From: Arcanobacterium pluranimalium
GTDB lineage: Bacteria; Actinomycetota; Actinomycetes; Actinomycetales; Actinomycetaceae
Length of the DNA: 64,000 bases
Reading direction: 5' to 3'
Assembly: GCF_016907845.1 (NCBI RefSeq)
Contig: NZ_JAFBCS010000001.1
Location: 1,860,001-1,924,000, forward strand
The first letter of the stretch is position 1. Each line of letters starts with the position of its first letter. Both the position numbers and the translations under genes were made by a program. This document shows, in pieces, positions 46,189 to 53,939 of the stretch. The notes beneath the pieces are model-generated. The model was not told where the DNA came from, did not search any database, and was given only the letters and a program-made list of their open reading frames with translations.

Positions 46189-46950
46189 TTAGCGGAAGAT
46201 AAACTGTTTCGTACCGGCGTCGTTAATCACCTTGGCGTCCATTCCGTACACACTGCGAATGAGCTGCGCATTGAGCACATCCTGTGGAGTTCCTTGCTGG
46301 ATAATTGCACCGTCACGCATAATAATCACGTCGTCACAATATCGAGCCACCAGATTCAGATCGTGTAAAATAATCACCGCTGTGGTTGCCACCGACCGAA
46401 TCAGCTGCAGGATTTGATGCTGAAATTTCACGTCCAGATGATTCGTCGGCTCGTCAAAGAGCATGCAAGGGCACTGCTGACTCAAAGCTCGAGCGATCAT
46501 CACTCGCTGCCTTTCACCACCAGAAAGCGATTGGAAATATCGCTGCTGCGATCCTCCCATATCCACTTTTTCTAAAGCTTGCTGGCAGATGAGCTTGTCG
46601 TCCACACAGTAACCTTGAAAATCTCGGCGTTGTGGCACCCTGCCCAGCAACACGAACTCGCCGACCCGCAGATGATCCGAATCGCTTTCAAACTGCGAAA
46701 CTACAGAAAGTCGCCTGCCTACTTCAGCAGCTGGCAATTCATCGAGAGCTTTGCCCCCAATTTCAATTTTCCCCTCAGTGAGTTTTTGCGCCCCAAAAAG
46801 CGAACGAAGCAAAGTGGTCTTTCCAGAGCCATTGGGCCCAGCGATACCCAATATCCGACCTGGCTTCACATGGAAAGACACAGCGTTAAGCGCCGTAAAT
46901 CGACCAAATCTCACTGTTGCGTCAAAGACACTGAGGGGAAAATCGCTCAT
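46189..46950 (-). CDS. Siderophore/heme-type ABC importer ATPase (FecE/FepC-like)
   Basis: 253 residues. Walker A GPNGSGKTT (about 35), Q-loop VVSQF, signature QSLSGGERQRVMIARAL (about 135), Walker B CMLFDEPTNHLD and switch histidine in IILHDLNLVARYCD, all intact. Typical of type II importers for iron-siderophores, heme or cobalamin. Third gene of the permease-binding protein-ATPase operon, 9 bases after the binding protein. Operon likely repressed by iron through the DtxR-like box at 49348-49380. Confidence 0.92.
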   Translation of the reverse strand: MSDFPLSVFDATVRFGRFTALNAVSFHVKPGRILGIAGPNGSGKTTLLRSLFGAQKLTEGKIEIGGKALDELPAAEVGRRLSVVSQFESDSDHLRVGEFVLLGRVPQRRDFQGYCVDDKLICQQALEKVDMGGSQQRYFQSLSGGERQRVMIARALSQQCPCMLFDEPTNHLDVKFQHQILQLIRSVATTAVIILHDLNLVARYCDDVIIMRDGAIIQQGTPQDVLNAQLIRSVYGMDAKVINDAGTKQFIFR

Positions 46951-46959
46951 ATTGCATCC

Positions 46960-47952
46960 TTATTTCTGAATTTGTTTAGCGAGATCAAAAGCTCCATACA
47001 ACGCAGATGGAGAGGCATACGCCATTGCTGAGTCAGCAAAAAAGATTTGCTTATTCTTTACAGCTCGCATATTTTGATAACCCGGAATCTTCTCTAAGCG
47101 AGCCAGCGAATTCTCCTTGGTAGCGCCGCCCATCCCCACAAGGACGACGATCAGATCCGGATCTGATTTCACGAACGCTTCAGGGGCAATCGGGCCTTGA
47201 TGTGGGTGGTAATTAGGATCGATAGCCGATGTGAGATTCAGAGTCTTAGAAATCTCGCCCATCACGCCTTTCGTCCCGTAACTAAAGAGACCGTCGTCGT
47301 CACCAAAATAGTATGCATACGCAACTTTTCGCCCACGACCAGGCTTTTCGGACTCAACTTCTTTAATCTTGGCGCGCAATTGCTCAACAGTCTTTTCAGC
47401 TTTCTCAGCTGTGCCAAGAAGCTGACCCAACATAGAAATTTCTTTCAAAATCGCCTGAAAGGACTCATCTTCGCGCTGATCTGGATAATAATAATGGCAC
47501 TCTGGTGAATCCACTACCGCTGGAATCTTCTTAGCTAGCACAGCGTCGGGCGAGGCACCATTGGAATCAAATCCACCCCCATAAACCAAATCTGGCTTAA
47601 ACGACACCAGACTCTCAATAGAAAGATTCTGATCAGCGAGGATCTTGACGTCCTTCGCTTTATCGCCAATCCACTTCGCCGGTTTTTCGCCAAGTTCATT
47701 AGCACGACCAGCAATTTTTTCCTCAGCGCCCGCAGCAACTAAAAATGCCAGACCCGTGACGCCCATAGACAAAACTTTTTGCGGCGTCTTTTCAAACACC
47801 TGATCCTTGCCACAGTTCTTGACAGTAAATGAATGAGCACGTTCACCACGCGCAGTTGTGGTATTTTCTTTGCCCGTGGAGCAAGCACTCAGCGCAGTTA
47901 CTCCCATAGCAATCACCGCAATCGTTGACGTTAATTTTTTCGTTAATGGCAC
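46960..47952 (-). CDS. Iron-siderophore-type substrate-binding lipoprotein
   Basis: 330 residues, GTG start at 47952 behind AAGGAGAA. Lipoprotein signal with lipobox LSAC (cysteine at about 24), so anchored to the outer face of the membrane. The TroA/FhuD-like fold is indicated by VLSMGVTGLAFLVAAGAEEKIAGR and LVSFKPDLVYGGGF, and by DLIVVLVGMGG near the hinge. Binds an iron complex or another metallophore; the ligand cannot be told. Middle gene of the importer operon. Confidence 0.9.
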   Translation of the reverse strand: MPLTKKLTSTIAVIAMGVTALSACSTGKENTTTARGERAHSFTVKNCGKDQVFEKTPQKVLSMGVTGLAFLVAAGAEEKIAGRANELGEKPAKWIGDKAKDVKILADQNLSIESLVSFKPDLVYGGGFDSNGASPDAVLAKKIPAVVDSPECHYYYPDQREDESFQAILKEISMLGQLLGTAEKAEKTVEQLRAKIKEVESEKPGRGRKVAYAYYFGDDDGLFSYGTKGVMGEISKTLNLTSAIDPNYHPHQGPIAPEAFVKSDPDLIVVLVGMGGATKENSLARLEKIPGYQNMRAVKNKQIFFADSAMAYASPSALYGAFDLAKQIQK

Positions 47953-47962
47953 AGTATTCTCC

Positions 47963-49048
47963 TTATTTTTGTGCGTGTTTCTTAATCAAAATCATGAGCA
48001 TCGGAGTCCCAACGAGAGCCGTCAAGATCCCGATAGGCAATTCAGCAGGGCGAACAATCACGCGCGCACAAATATCAGCAGCGACTACCAAAATTCCGCC
48101 GAGCACAAAAGCTACCGGCAAGGCAGCGCGCATCGTCGATCCAACAAATACTTTGGCAAGATGCGGCACAACCAGCCCTATAAAACCGATTGAACCGCTC
48201 AAAGACACCAAAGTCGCGACGGTGAACGCCACAATGACGATCAATACGTTGCGATAAGTTTTGGGGTTTGTACCAAGTGAGCGAGCGGCGTCGTCGCCAA
48301 GATTCAATACGTCGACTCGCCGCCCTAGCAAAAAGAAAAGCGCAAATGCTAAGCATGTGGCACATGCCGCCATCAGAACATCAGACCACGACGCCGCAGA
48401 TAGCGATCCCAAAGTCCAGAACAAAACTGATTTAGTGCCGGCCGCATTCTTGGCAAGAATGGTAATTAGACTGGTGAGCGCAGAAAACATATAACTTACA
48501 GCCATCCCCGCAAAAACGATTCGAGCCGGCGTGACTCTCCCACCGACGTTCGCCAGTAACCCGACGCAGATAATCGCCGTTAATGCGCCGATAAAAGCGC
48601 CAGCAGTTACCCCTATCGTGCTCAATAAGGCATGCGAGCTTCCCAAAACGATCACGAGAGCTGCGCCTGTTGAAGCCCCCGAAGAAATACCCAGAATATA
48701 AGGGTCGCCGAGTGGGTTTCTCAGCAGCGATTGAGTGATGAGCCCACACATTGCCAATCCTGCCCCGACCAAAAGCCCGAGGACGACGCGTGGTAGGCGA
48801 ATCTCGGAAATGATCTGTAGGTCGACGTCTTGCGTACCAGATGCATCAAGTACACCGGTTGCAGTTTGACTCAGATTCGCACCGCTTATCGCCTGCCAAG
48901 TTTCGCTTATCGCCTGCCACGTTCCTGAAACAACAGTTGAGAGAGGGATATTACTTGCACCAATAGCGATTCCTAAGATACTAACCACGAGGAGTAATGC
49001 GCCAAGGCAGACCATAAACCACACACGAGCACAGCGATTTTGGAGCAT
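47963..49048 (-). CDS. FecCD-family ABC importer permease
   Basis: 361 residues with about ten membrane helices, the BtuC/FecCD fold. Signature EIRLPRVVLGLLVGAGLAMCGLITQSLLRNPLGDPYILGISSGAS at residues 85-129 is a near-textbook match. I take ATG 49048 as start because it overlaps the stop of the small upstream frame (TAATG); a GTG four codons upstream abuts the putative ribosome site. A 21-base duplication gives TWQAISETWQAISG in the first outer loop. Single permease gene, so probably a homodimer. Confidence 0.92.
   Translation of the reverse strand: MLQNRCARVWFMVCLGALLLVVSILGIAIGASNIPLSTVVSGTWQAISETWQAISGANLSQTATGVLDASGTQDVDLQIISEIRLPRVVLGLLVGAGLAMCGLITQSLLRNPLGDPYILGISSGASTGAALVIVLGSSHALLSTIGVTAGAFIGALTAIICVGLLANVGGRVTPARIVFAGMAVSYMFSALTSLITILAKNAAGTKSVLFWTLGSLSAASWSDVLMAACATCLAFALFFLLGRRVDVLNLGDDAARSLGTNPKTYRNVLIVIVAFTVATLVSLSGSIGFIGLVVPHLAKVFVGSTMRAALPVAFVLGGILVVAADICARVIVRPAELPIGILTALVGTPMLMILIKKHAQK
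48883..48924 (-). repeat. 21-bp tandem duplication inside the permease gene
   Basis: CGCTTATCGCCTGCCA plus five bases occurs twice back to back and is in frame. Confidence 0.8.
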
Positions 49049-49287
49049 TACTCGGCACACTCCTGCGCTGCTTGTGAGGAATAATTCCCCAAGTTAGATA
49101 ACCCAAATCCTATGTACAGACACGCTAGGCATGGAGGGGTGGCTGAAGCTTCACCAAAACAGGTAAATGGCACTTGCGGATGAACATAAGTGCATATTTC
49201 GTCTAAGCACTTTCGCCCTGCCAACATTCTCATGCGCATGTTTAGATAGTTATGATGAATCGTGCTAGATGAATCCAAAAAATTCAT
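49048..49287 (-). CDS. Small cysteine-rich frame, first in the iron importer operon
   Basis: A 79-codon frame from ATG 49287 to TAA, whose last base is the A of the permease ATG. It has a fair ribosome site (AGGGGA, 4 bases before ATG) and lies about 60 bases downstream of the iron box, exactly where the first gene of the operon should be. The protein has six cysteines, including CLDEIC, FTC, and CLAC in PPCLACLYIGFG, and no signal peptide. It matches nothing I know. It may be a real coupled small protein, a translated leader that couples the permease, or a chance frame. Confidence 0.4.
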   Translation of the reverse strand: MNFLDSSSTIHHNYLNMRMRMLAGRKCLDEICTYVHPQVPFTCFGEASATPPCLACLYIGFGLSNLGNYSSQAAQECAE

Positions 49288-49347
49288 AAAATCCCCTAGT
49301 CAAAGCAAAATTTCACTCTCTTGTCAGATCAGAAATTATCTGCAAAT

Positions 49348-49380
49348 ATGTTACTTAGGGTAGCCTACCCTAAGTAACAT
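49348..49380. promoter_or_regulatory. DtxR/IdeR-type iron box in a divergent promoter
   Basis: A perfect 33-bp palindrome (16-base arms around 49364). Its centre TTAGGGTAGCCTACCCTAA matches the 19-bp DtxR/IdeR consensus TWAGGTTAGSCTAACCTWA at 17 of 19 positions, the two differences being symmetric. Its outer parts supply TTACTT and TAACAT spaced 18 bases apart on both strands, so -35/-10-like elements of the two divergent promoters would be covered by bound repressor. Confidence 0.85.
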
Positions 49381-49429
49381 ATCAAAGGTGAGTTTGGGCG
49401 CTCACTACCTCAGTGACTAGGAGATCACG

Positions 49430-49534
49430 ATGGAAAACCTTGAAATTGTTGAAGTAAAGAAGACCAGCACTGATCGGATGACAGTGCCACACTGCCATCA
49501 TGCACGCACAACCAGCACTTTTGCTTGGGCATAA
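49430..49534 (+). CDS. Candidate RiPP precursor peptide (34 aa)
   Basis: A 34-codon frame behind AGGAG (6 bases), between the iron box and the YcaO cyclodehydratase gene. The leader part MENLEIVEVKK is short, acidic/hydrophobic and could pair with a RiPP recognition element. The C-terminal half VPHCHHARTTSTFAWA has one Cys, three Thr/Ser after position 26 and another Thr18, all possible heterocyclisation sites, and a dense His-Cys-His-His cluster. There is no Gly-Gly cleavage site. Position, ribosome site, residue composition and proximity to YcaO and ABC genes support it; there is no recognised homologue. Confidence 0.75.
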   Translation: MENLEIVEVKKTSTDRMTVPHCHHARTTSTFAWA

Positions 49535-49555
49535 AGTCCAAAACGAAGTGTGACG

Positions 49556-49634
49556 GCGGTGCCGAGAACGACTCCCCTCGGCACTGCCCACACATCTAGG
49601 CACTGCCCACACATCTAGGCACCGCCCCGTCGCG
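49556..49634 (+). promoter_or_regulatory. Hairpin and 19-bp tandem repeat between precursor and biosynthetic genes
   Basis: GTGCCGAG and CTCGGCAC form an 8-bp stem around 49559-49584, followed by GCACTGCCCACACATCTAG in two exact copies (49581-49599, 49600-49618). The outer GGCGGTGCC and GGCACCGCC can also pair. A partial terminator here would give more precursor than enzyme mRNA, as in the sag operon. Confidence 0.6.
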
Positions 49635-49744
49635 TATACCACCCGCGATACCGCTCGCCTCCATGGGCGGAGCCACCAGCCAAACAACCAATCACACAAC
49701 CAAACATAACTGTCAACCATCCGACCACTACCTGCGGAGATGTA

Positions 49745-52021
49745 ATGCTCACAATCTGCACTGAGCTTCGACCACTCACATCCGAAAAATCCCTGCTCAC
49801 ATGCGCCGACGGCACAAATCTAATACTCAACGCTCAAGCAACTGATATTGCCCAGGTAATCGACCAGGCACAAAACAACTGCTCACCAGAAATTTTGGGC
49901 GCACCACTATTCGAAAAACTCACCCAACACCATTCAATACGCAAACTCGATCCGCATAAGCATGCGCAAAGGCCACACGCACAACCACTGGTAGAGCGTC
50001 CTCCCACTGCACAAACCTCCCAAACGTCCCAGACCTGCGGAAATATTTTGATCTGTGGCGATGCCGCCCTTGGCACAGAATTAGCAGCACGACTGCAAAA
50101 ACTCACAAAACTAGCCAAGCTTGACGTTCAATGCACATACTCTGACCTAACTCCCCGCGAATGCGCCTACGAAGCATTTCACGGTGGCACACTCATCGTG
50201 TGCAGATCGAACCAGTCCAAGGCAGTCTTTTGCGAAGAACTATCCACACTCAATGAGCTCAACGTTTCGTGGATTCCCATTGATTATTCAGGAATATCAC
50301 TCCTCGTTGGTCCAGCGGTGATCGACGGCGATGGAGCGAGCTACCACGATTGCGTGGCGCGCGAAAGAGGAAATGCTATCGATCACGAGGTCTACCTCGC
50401 CAGCCTCCAGCCTGCAATGAGAGGCAATTTCCTCGAACACATCCTCAACTGCCCGCAATTTCTCGACGAATGTGCACAGCTCATCTCCCAAATACATACG
50501 GAACGCAGCGTCGATACTCAGCGCAACGGCGTCGTGAATACGGTATGGGAACTGCATCCCGGCGGCGCGCTCAACGTTCACCCCGTACTACCGCGTCACT
50601 TCGTCAATCCCCCGGCGCACCAGAGCGTCAAGCATCCCCAAACTTTCGTCGTCGATACGCGCTTCGGGCTGGTGCGGGAACTGACTGAGGTCAAACACAG
50701 CGCGTATATGCCGCCGACTCTCCACACCACTCAGGCTCGCACTACCGACCTCACTAAAATCTCAGGTTACGTAAACACGGTCTTTTGCCAGGGCTCAAGC
50801 ATCATTCCACCTGATGCGTCACCAGTGCAAAAGGCTCAAGCCATAGAGAATAATTTTTATGCCGCAATTGGAGAATCCGTCGAGCGCTACTGTTCAAATT
50901 TGATCGATATCAAGCCCGTGACTTATGCCAGCTACAACCAGCTGCGCAAACGCGGATACCCGGCTCTTGACCCTGCCGAAATTGTGCTCTTTTCTCAACG
51001 GCAGTATGCGCATCCCGGTTTCCCTTTTGTTCCTTTTTCCCGCGATTTAGAGATCGGTTGGGTAGAGGGAATGTATGCCGACGACGAAGCACCCGTTTTC
51101 GTTCCAGCCTCCCTTGTGTACGTCAATTGGCACACGCGGCAAAACAGCCATGAACCACGGATCAACTTCCCCGCTTTTGCTGGGGTGGCTGCCGGTGCCA
51201 CTGCTGAGCAGGCAATATTATCTGGCGTCAGTGAAGTGATCGAACGGCATGCCACGATGGTCTGGTGGCTCAATAGTTTTGCGCTGCCACATATTGTGCT
51301 CAGCGACGCACAACGAAGATTATTTGACGGCGCCCAAGAAACTCTGCGCGCCGGATTGATTAATCTTGACAACACTTTCGACATTCCGGTGGCAGCCGGC
51401 GTGATACATAACGACACGTCGAAATTGGTTCATGTAGGTTTCTCTTGCCGAGCCAGTATCGAAGAAGCAGCTTTGAAAGCCTGGAGTGAAGCTCTCACTT
51501 TGCAAGAAGGCGCCCATGACCTCAAGAATCCTCACGGTACACACTGGGCAGCCATCAGATCAGGGCTACTACCTGGGCGATCATATAAAGCCTGGCGCGC
51601 AGACCGAAAATATCTTGACGATTTCCGAGATGACCTCAAAGACGTAGACGATCTTCTCGTCCAGCAAGAAGTATTTCTCGACCCGCGAGCCGTGGACTAT
51701 GTAGCCCCTCTCCTCGATCGCGAAGCAACACGGCTAGCTAGCACAGTAACACCGCTGGCCGATAATTCGCTCAGCTCCTATCGTGCCAAAATCGAAGCTC
51801 GAGGAAACCGGCTCATCACGGTCGATATCACCTCTCCGGACGTGAGCGCCTGCGCGATGCGCGTCATTCGCAGCATTATTCCAGGAACCGTGGGCAATAC
51901 ACCCGCAGCTTTCCCCTACCTGGGTAACGACGTCGTCGTCACTGAAGCAGTAAAACTGGGCTGGCGCGACAAGCCGCTACCAGAAGAAAACATCAACCAT
52001 TTCCCAATGCCACACGCCTAA
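49745..52021 (+). CDS. TOMM cyclodehydratase, fused ThiF-like and YcaO domains
   Basis: 758 residues, start ATG 49745 behind GGAG. It should convert Cys/Ser/Thr of a peptide into azolines using ATP. Residues 1-75 look like a peptide-binding winged-helix element (RRE). Residues 95-215 are the degenerate E1/ThiF-like part (ILICGDAALGTELAARL; LLVGPAVIDGDGASYHDCV, with one Cys where zinc-binding CxxC is usual). The YcaO domain spans about 360-750 with ATP-binding motifs NNFYAAIGESVERYC (about 378) and ILSGVSEVIERHATMVWW (about 495). It ends PEENINHFPMPHA, near the PxPxP terminus of azoline-forming YcaO. No dehydrogenase gene is near. Confidence 0.9.
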   Translation: MLTICTELRPLTSEKSLLTCADGTNLILNAQATDIAQVIDQAQNNCSPEILGAPLFEKLTQHHSIRKLDPHKHAQRPHAQPLVERPPTAQTSQTSQTCGNILICGDAALGTELAARLQKLTKLAKLDVQCTYSDLTPRECAYEAFHGGTLIVCRSNQSKAVFCEELSTLNELNVSWIPIDYSGISLLVGPAVIDGDGASYHDCVARERGNAIDHEVYLASLQPAMRGNFLEHILNCPQFLDECAQLISQIHTERSVDTQRNGVVNTVWELHPGGALNVHPVLPRHFVNPPAHQSVKHPQTFVVDTRFGLVRELTEVKHSAYMPPTLHTTQARTTDLTKISGYVNTVFCQGSSIIPPDASPVQKAQAIENNFYAAIGESVERYCSNLIDIKPVTYASYNQLRKRGYPALDPAEIVLFSQRQYAHPGFPFVPFSRDLEIGWVEGMYADDEAPVFVPASLVYVNWHTRQNSHEPRINFPAFAGVAAGATAEQAILSGVSEVIERHATMVWWLNSFALPHIVLSDAQRRLFDGAQETLRAGLINLDNTFDIPVAAGVIHNDTSKLVHVGFSCRASIEEAALKAWSEALTLQEGAHDLKNPHGTHWAAIRSGLLPGRSYKAWRADRKYLDDFRDDLKDVDDLLVQQEVFLDPRAVDYVAPLLDREATRLASTVTPLADNSLSSYRAKIEARGNRLITVDITSPDVSACAMRVIRSIIPGTVGNTPAAFPYLGNDVVVTEAVKLGWRDKPLPEENINHFPMPHA

Positions 52022-52054
52022 AAACCATTCCCATCTAATCCCTCAAGGAGGACA

Positions 52055-53938
52055 ATGTTCACACAACAGCGCAGAATAATGGAAGCAGGCGGTCTAACAT
52101 TTTGGCTGCTGATACCGCCGATTTTAGTGGGAATTGCAGTGTCTGCGCTCTATGTGCTGATAGCCATGCTCAATGCGATGCTATTTACCGAGCTACTGAG
52201 CAGCAGAAATATCCACAAGATCGTCACTTTAATAGCGATCATCGCAGTGCTGCTATTCGTGCGTCCATTATTAGATGTGTGTGGGCAGCTGCTGCAAAAC
52301 CGGGCAGGGTTGGTGATCAAGAGCAATCTGCGGCGGACGTTGCTCAAAGAAATTGATCGCAAAGGGCCAATGCGAATTGGGCTCGGACGCTCGGGGAATG
52401 TGCAATCCGTTATCACCGACGGCGTCGAAGCGATTGAGCCGTACTTCGTGAAATATTTTACCCAACTGACGGTCACTGCCGTGACGGCTCTGGCGCTGAC
52501 TATCGGTTTAGCGACTATTAGCATTCCGATTGCTTTTGTACTCTTGGCCTGCGGGATTGCCGTCGTCGCGACTCCGCGACTGTGGGACGCAGCGCTCGCC
52601 ACACGTGGACGCAGCCATTGGGAGGCATACGAAACTCTCAATGCAGATTTTATCGATGCGATGATGGGAATGTCGACCTTGAAATCTTTCGGAGCTGCCC
52701 AAGCTTATGGCGATAAGCTGCATAAACAATCACAGGATTTACTCACGTCCACTCTCAGCCAACTGCGGTTATCGCTGGGAGAAACCGGTATTAGCACGAC
52801 GATGAAAGTGCTTGGCCCGGCTTTGGCGCTCATTATTGCAATTGCGCAGGTGCGGGCAGGAAATGTAGACGTCGGCCACTTGTTTTTCATCACGTTGCTC
52901 TCGGTTGAAATGTTCCGCCCGTTTACCTTGCTCTCGACGTATTGGCACGAAGCCTTCTTCGGGATTTCGGCTCTGGCTTCGATGAATCATATTCTTACTG
53001 ACATCGCATGCGAGCGCCGTAATGTGGCACGCGAGCAGGGCGCTGTGGTGTGCGAGCGCGGTAACGTGGCACGTGAGCAGGGCGCTGTGGTGTGCGAGCA
53101 TACAGGCGTGAACGGCGCGGGTATGAGCAGCGCAGACACCGGCAACACGGACATGCGCAGCGGAATTGTTTTCGACGACGTCAGCTACACCTACATCGGA
53201 AGCGAGAAACCCGCCCTTGAGCATCTCAACTTCCGTATCGAAAAAGGGAAGACGACGGCGCTCGTCGGACTTTCCGGCGCGGGAAAGTCCACCGCCTTGG
53301 GCTTACTCATTGGATACGATCAACCTACCGCCGGAACGATCTCGGTCTTTGGCCACTCACCTGCACAAACAGATATAACTCAGACGGTCACGCTCGTTCC
53401 GCAAGAACCAATTATTTTCCCTGGGACCGTTCGAGATATTCTCGCTGCTGCGAATCCACAGGCCAACGATACCGACATGCTCAATGCGCTCAAGATAGCT
53501 CATGCCAACACTTTGCACACCGAATTTGAAGCTCAAGAACCAGCACAAACACAGAATTCACCCGCAGATTCGGCAATGTCTAAAAGCGTGCTCGACCTGC
53601 CCATACTCGAACATGCGAAAAATCTTTCCGGCGGTCAAAAGCAGCGCCTCGCAATCGCTCGCGCTCTCATTCGCAATACGTCCGTACTCGTTTTAGACGA
53701 ATCAACATCAGCGCTCGACACGTACACAGAGCATCGTTTACTTGCGGATTTACGCCAAGCTCGCCCCGATCTGACGCTACTTGTGGTAACGCATCGTACC
53801 GATACTGCAGCGAAAGCAGACGGCGTCGTCGTACTTTCACAAGGTGGCAAGAGCTGTTACGGCCCCCCGGAAGAACTCGCCAACAACCCGCAATCGACGT
53901 GGTCACAGCTGCTCAAGGCACAGATAGGAGAAAACTGA
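52055..53938 (+). CDS. ABC transporter, membrane-ATPase fusion (CydD-like), first of a pair
   Basis: 627 residues: six helices (to about 300), a linker with a 14-residue duplication, and an ATPase with Walker A GLSGAGKST (about 408), signature NLSGGQKQRLAIARAL (about 525), Walker B LVLDESTSALD and switch histidine THRTD, all canonical. Strong ribosome site AAGGAGG. Likely a heterodimer with the next protein, which starts one base after its stop. It resembles CydD-type exporters and IrtA/YbtP-type siderophore carriers. Possible roles: export of the modified peptide, or uptake of its metal complex. Confidence 0.88.
   Translation: MFTQQRRIMEAGGLTFWLLIPPILVGIAVSALYVLIAMLNAMLFTELLSSRNIHKIVTLIAIIAVLLFVRPLLDVCGQLLQNRAGLVIKSNLRRTLLKEIDRKGPMRIGLGRSGNVQSVITDGVEAIEPYFVKYFTQLTVTAVTALALTIGLATISIPIAFVLLACGIAVVATPRLWDAALATRGRSHWEAYETLNADFIDAMMGMSTLKSFGAAQAYGDKLHKQSQDLLTSTLSQLRLSLGETGISTTMKVLGPALALIIAIAQVRAGNVDVGHLFFITLLSVEMFRPFTLLSTYWHEAFFGISALASMNHILTDIACERRNVAREQGAVVCERGNVAREQGAVVCEHTGVNGAGMSSADTGNTDMRSGIVFDDVSYTYIGSEKPALEHLNFRIEKGKTTALVGLSGAGKSTALGLLIGYDQPTAGTISVFGHSPAQTDITQTVTLVPQEPIIFPGTVRDILAAANPQANDTDMLNALKIAHANTLHTEFEAQEPAQTQNSPADSAMSKSVLDLPILEHAKNLSGGQKQRLAIARALIRNTSVLVLDESTSALDTYTEHRLLADLRQARPDLTLLVVTHRTDTAAKADGVVVLSQGGKSCYGPPEELANNPQSTWSQLLKAQIGEN
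53012..53095 (+). repeat. 42-bp tandem duplication in the first ABC linker
   Basis: Two units encode ERRNVAREQGAVVC and ERGNVAREQGAVVC, residues 320-347, between membrane and ATPase domains. Confidence 0.85.
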
Positions 53939-53939
53939 C

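Noticed and set aside
49430..49534. Homology of the precursor to trifolitoxin precursor TfxA
   Set aside because: Only a VEVKK stretch recalls the TfxA leader as I remember it; the cores differ and I cannot run an alignment.
49663..49764. A 33-codon frame (MGGATSQTTNHTT...) as a second RiPP precursor
   Set aside because: It has no ribosome binding site and overlaps the start of the cyclodehydratase gene; its Thr/His/Asn richness follows from the local A/C-rich bases.
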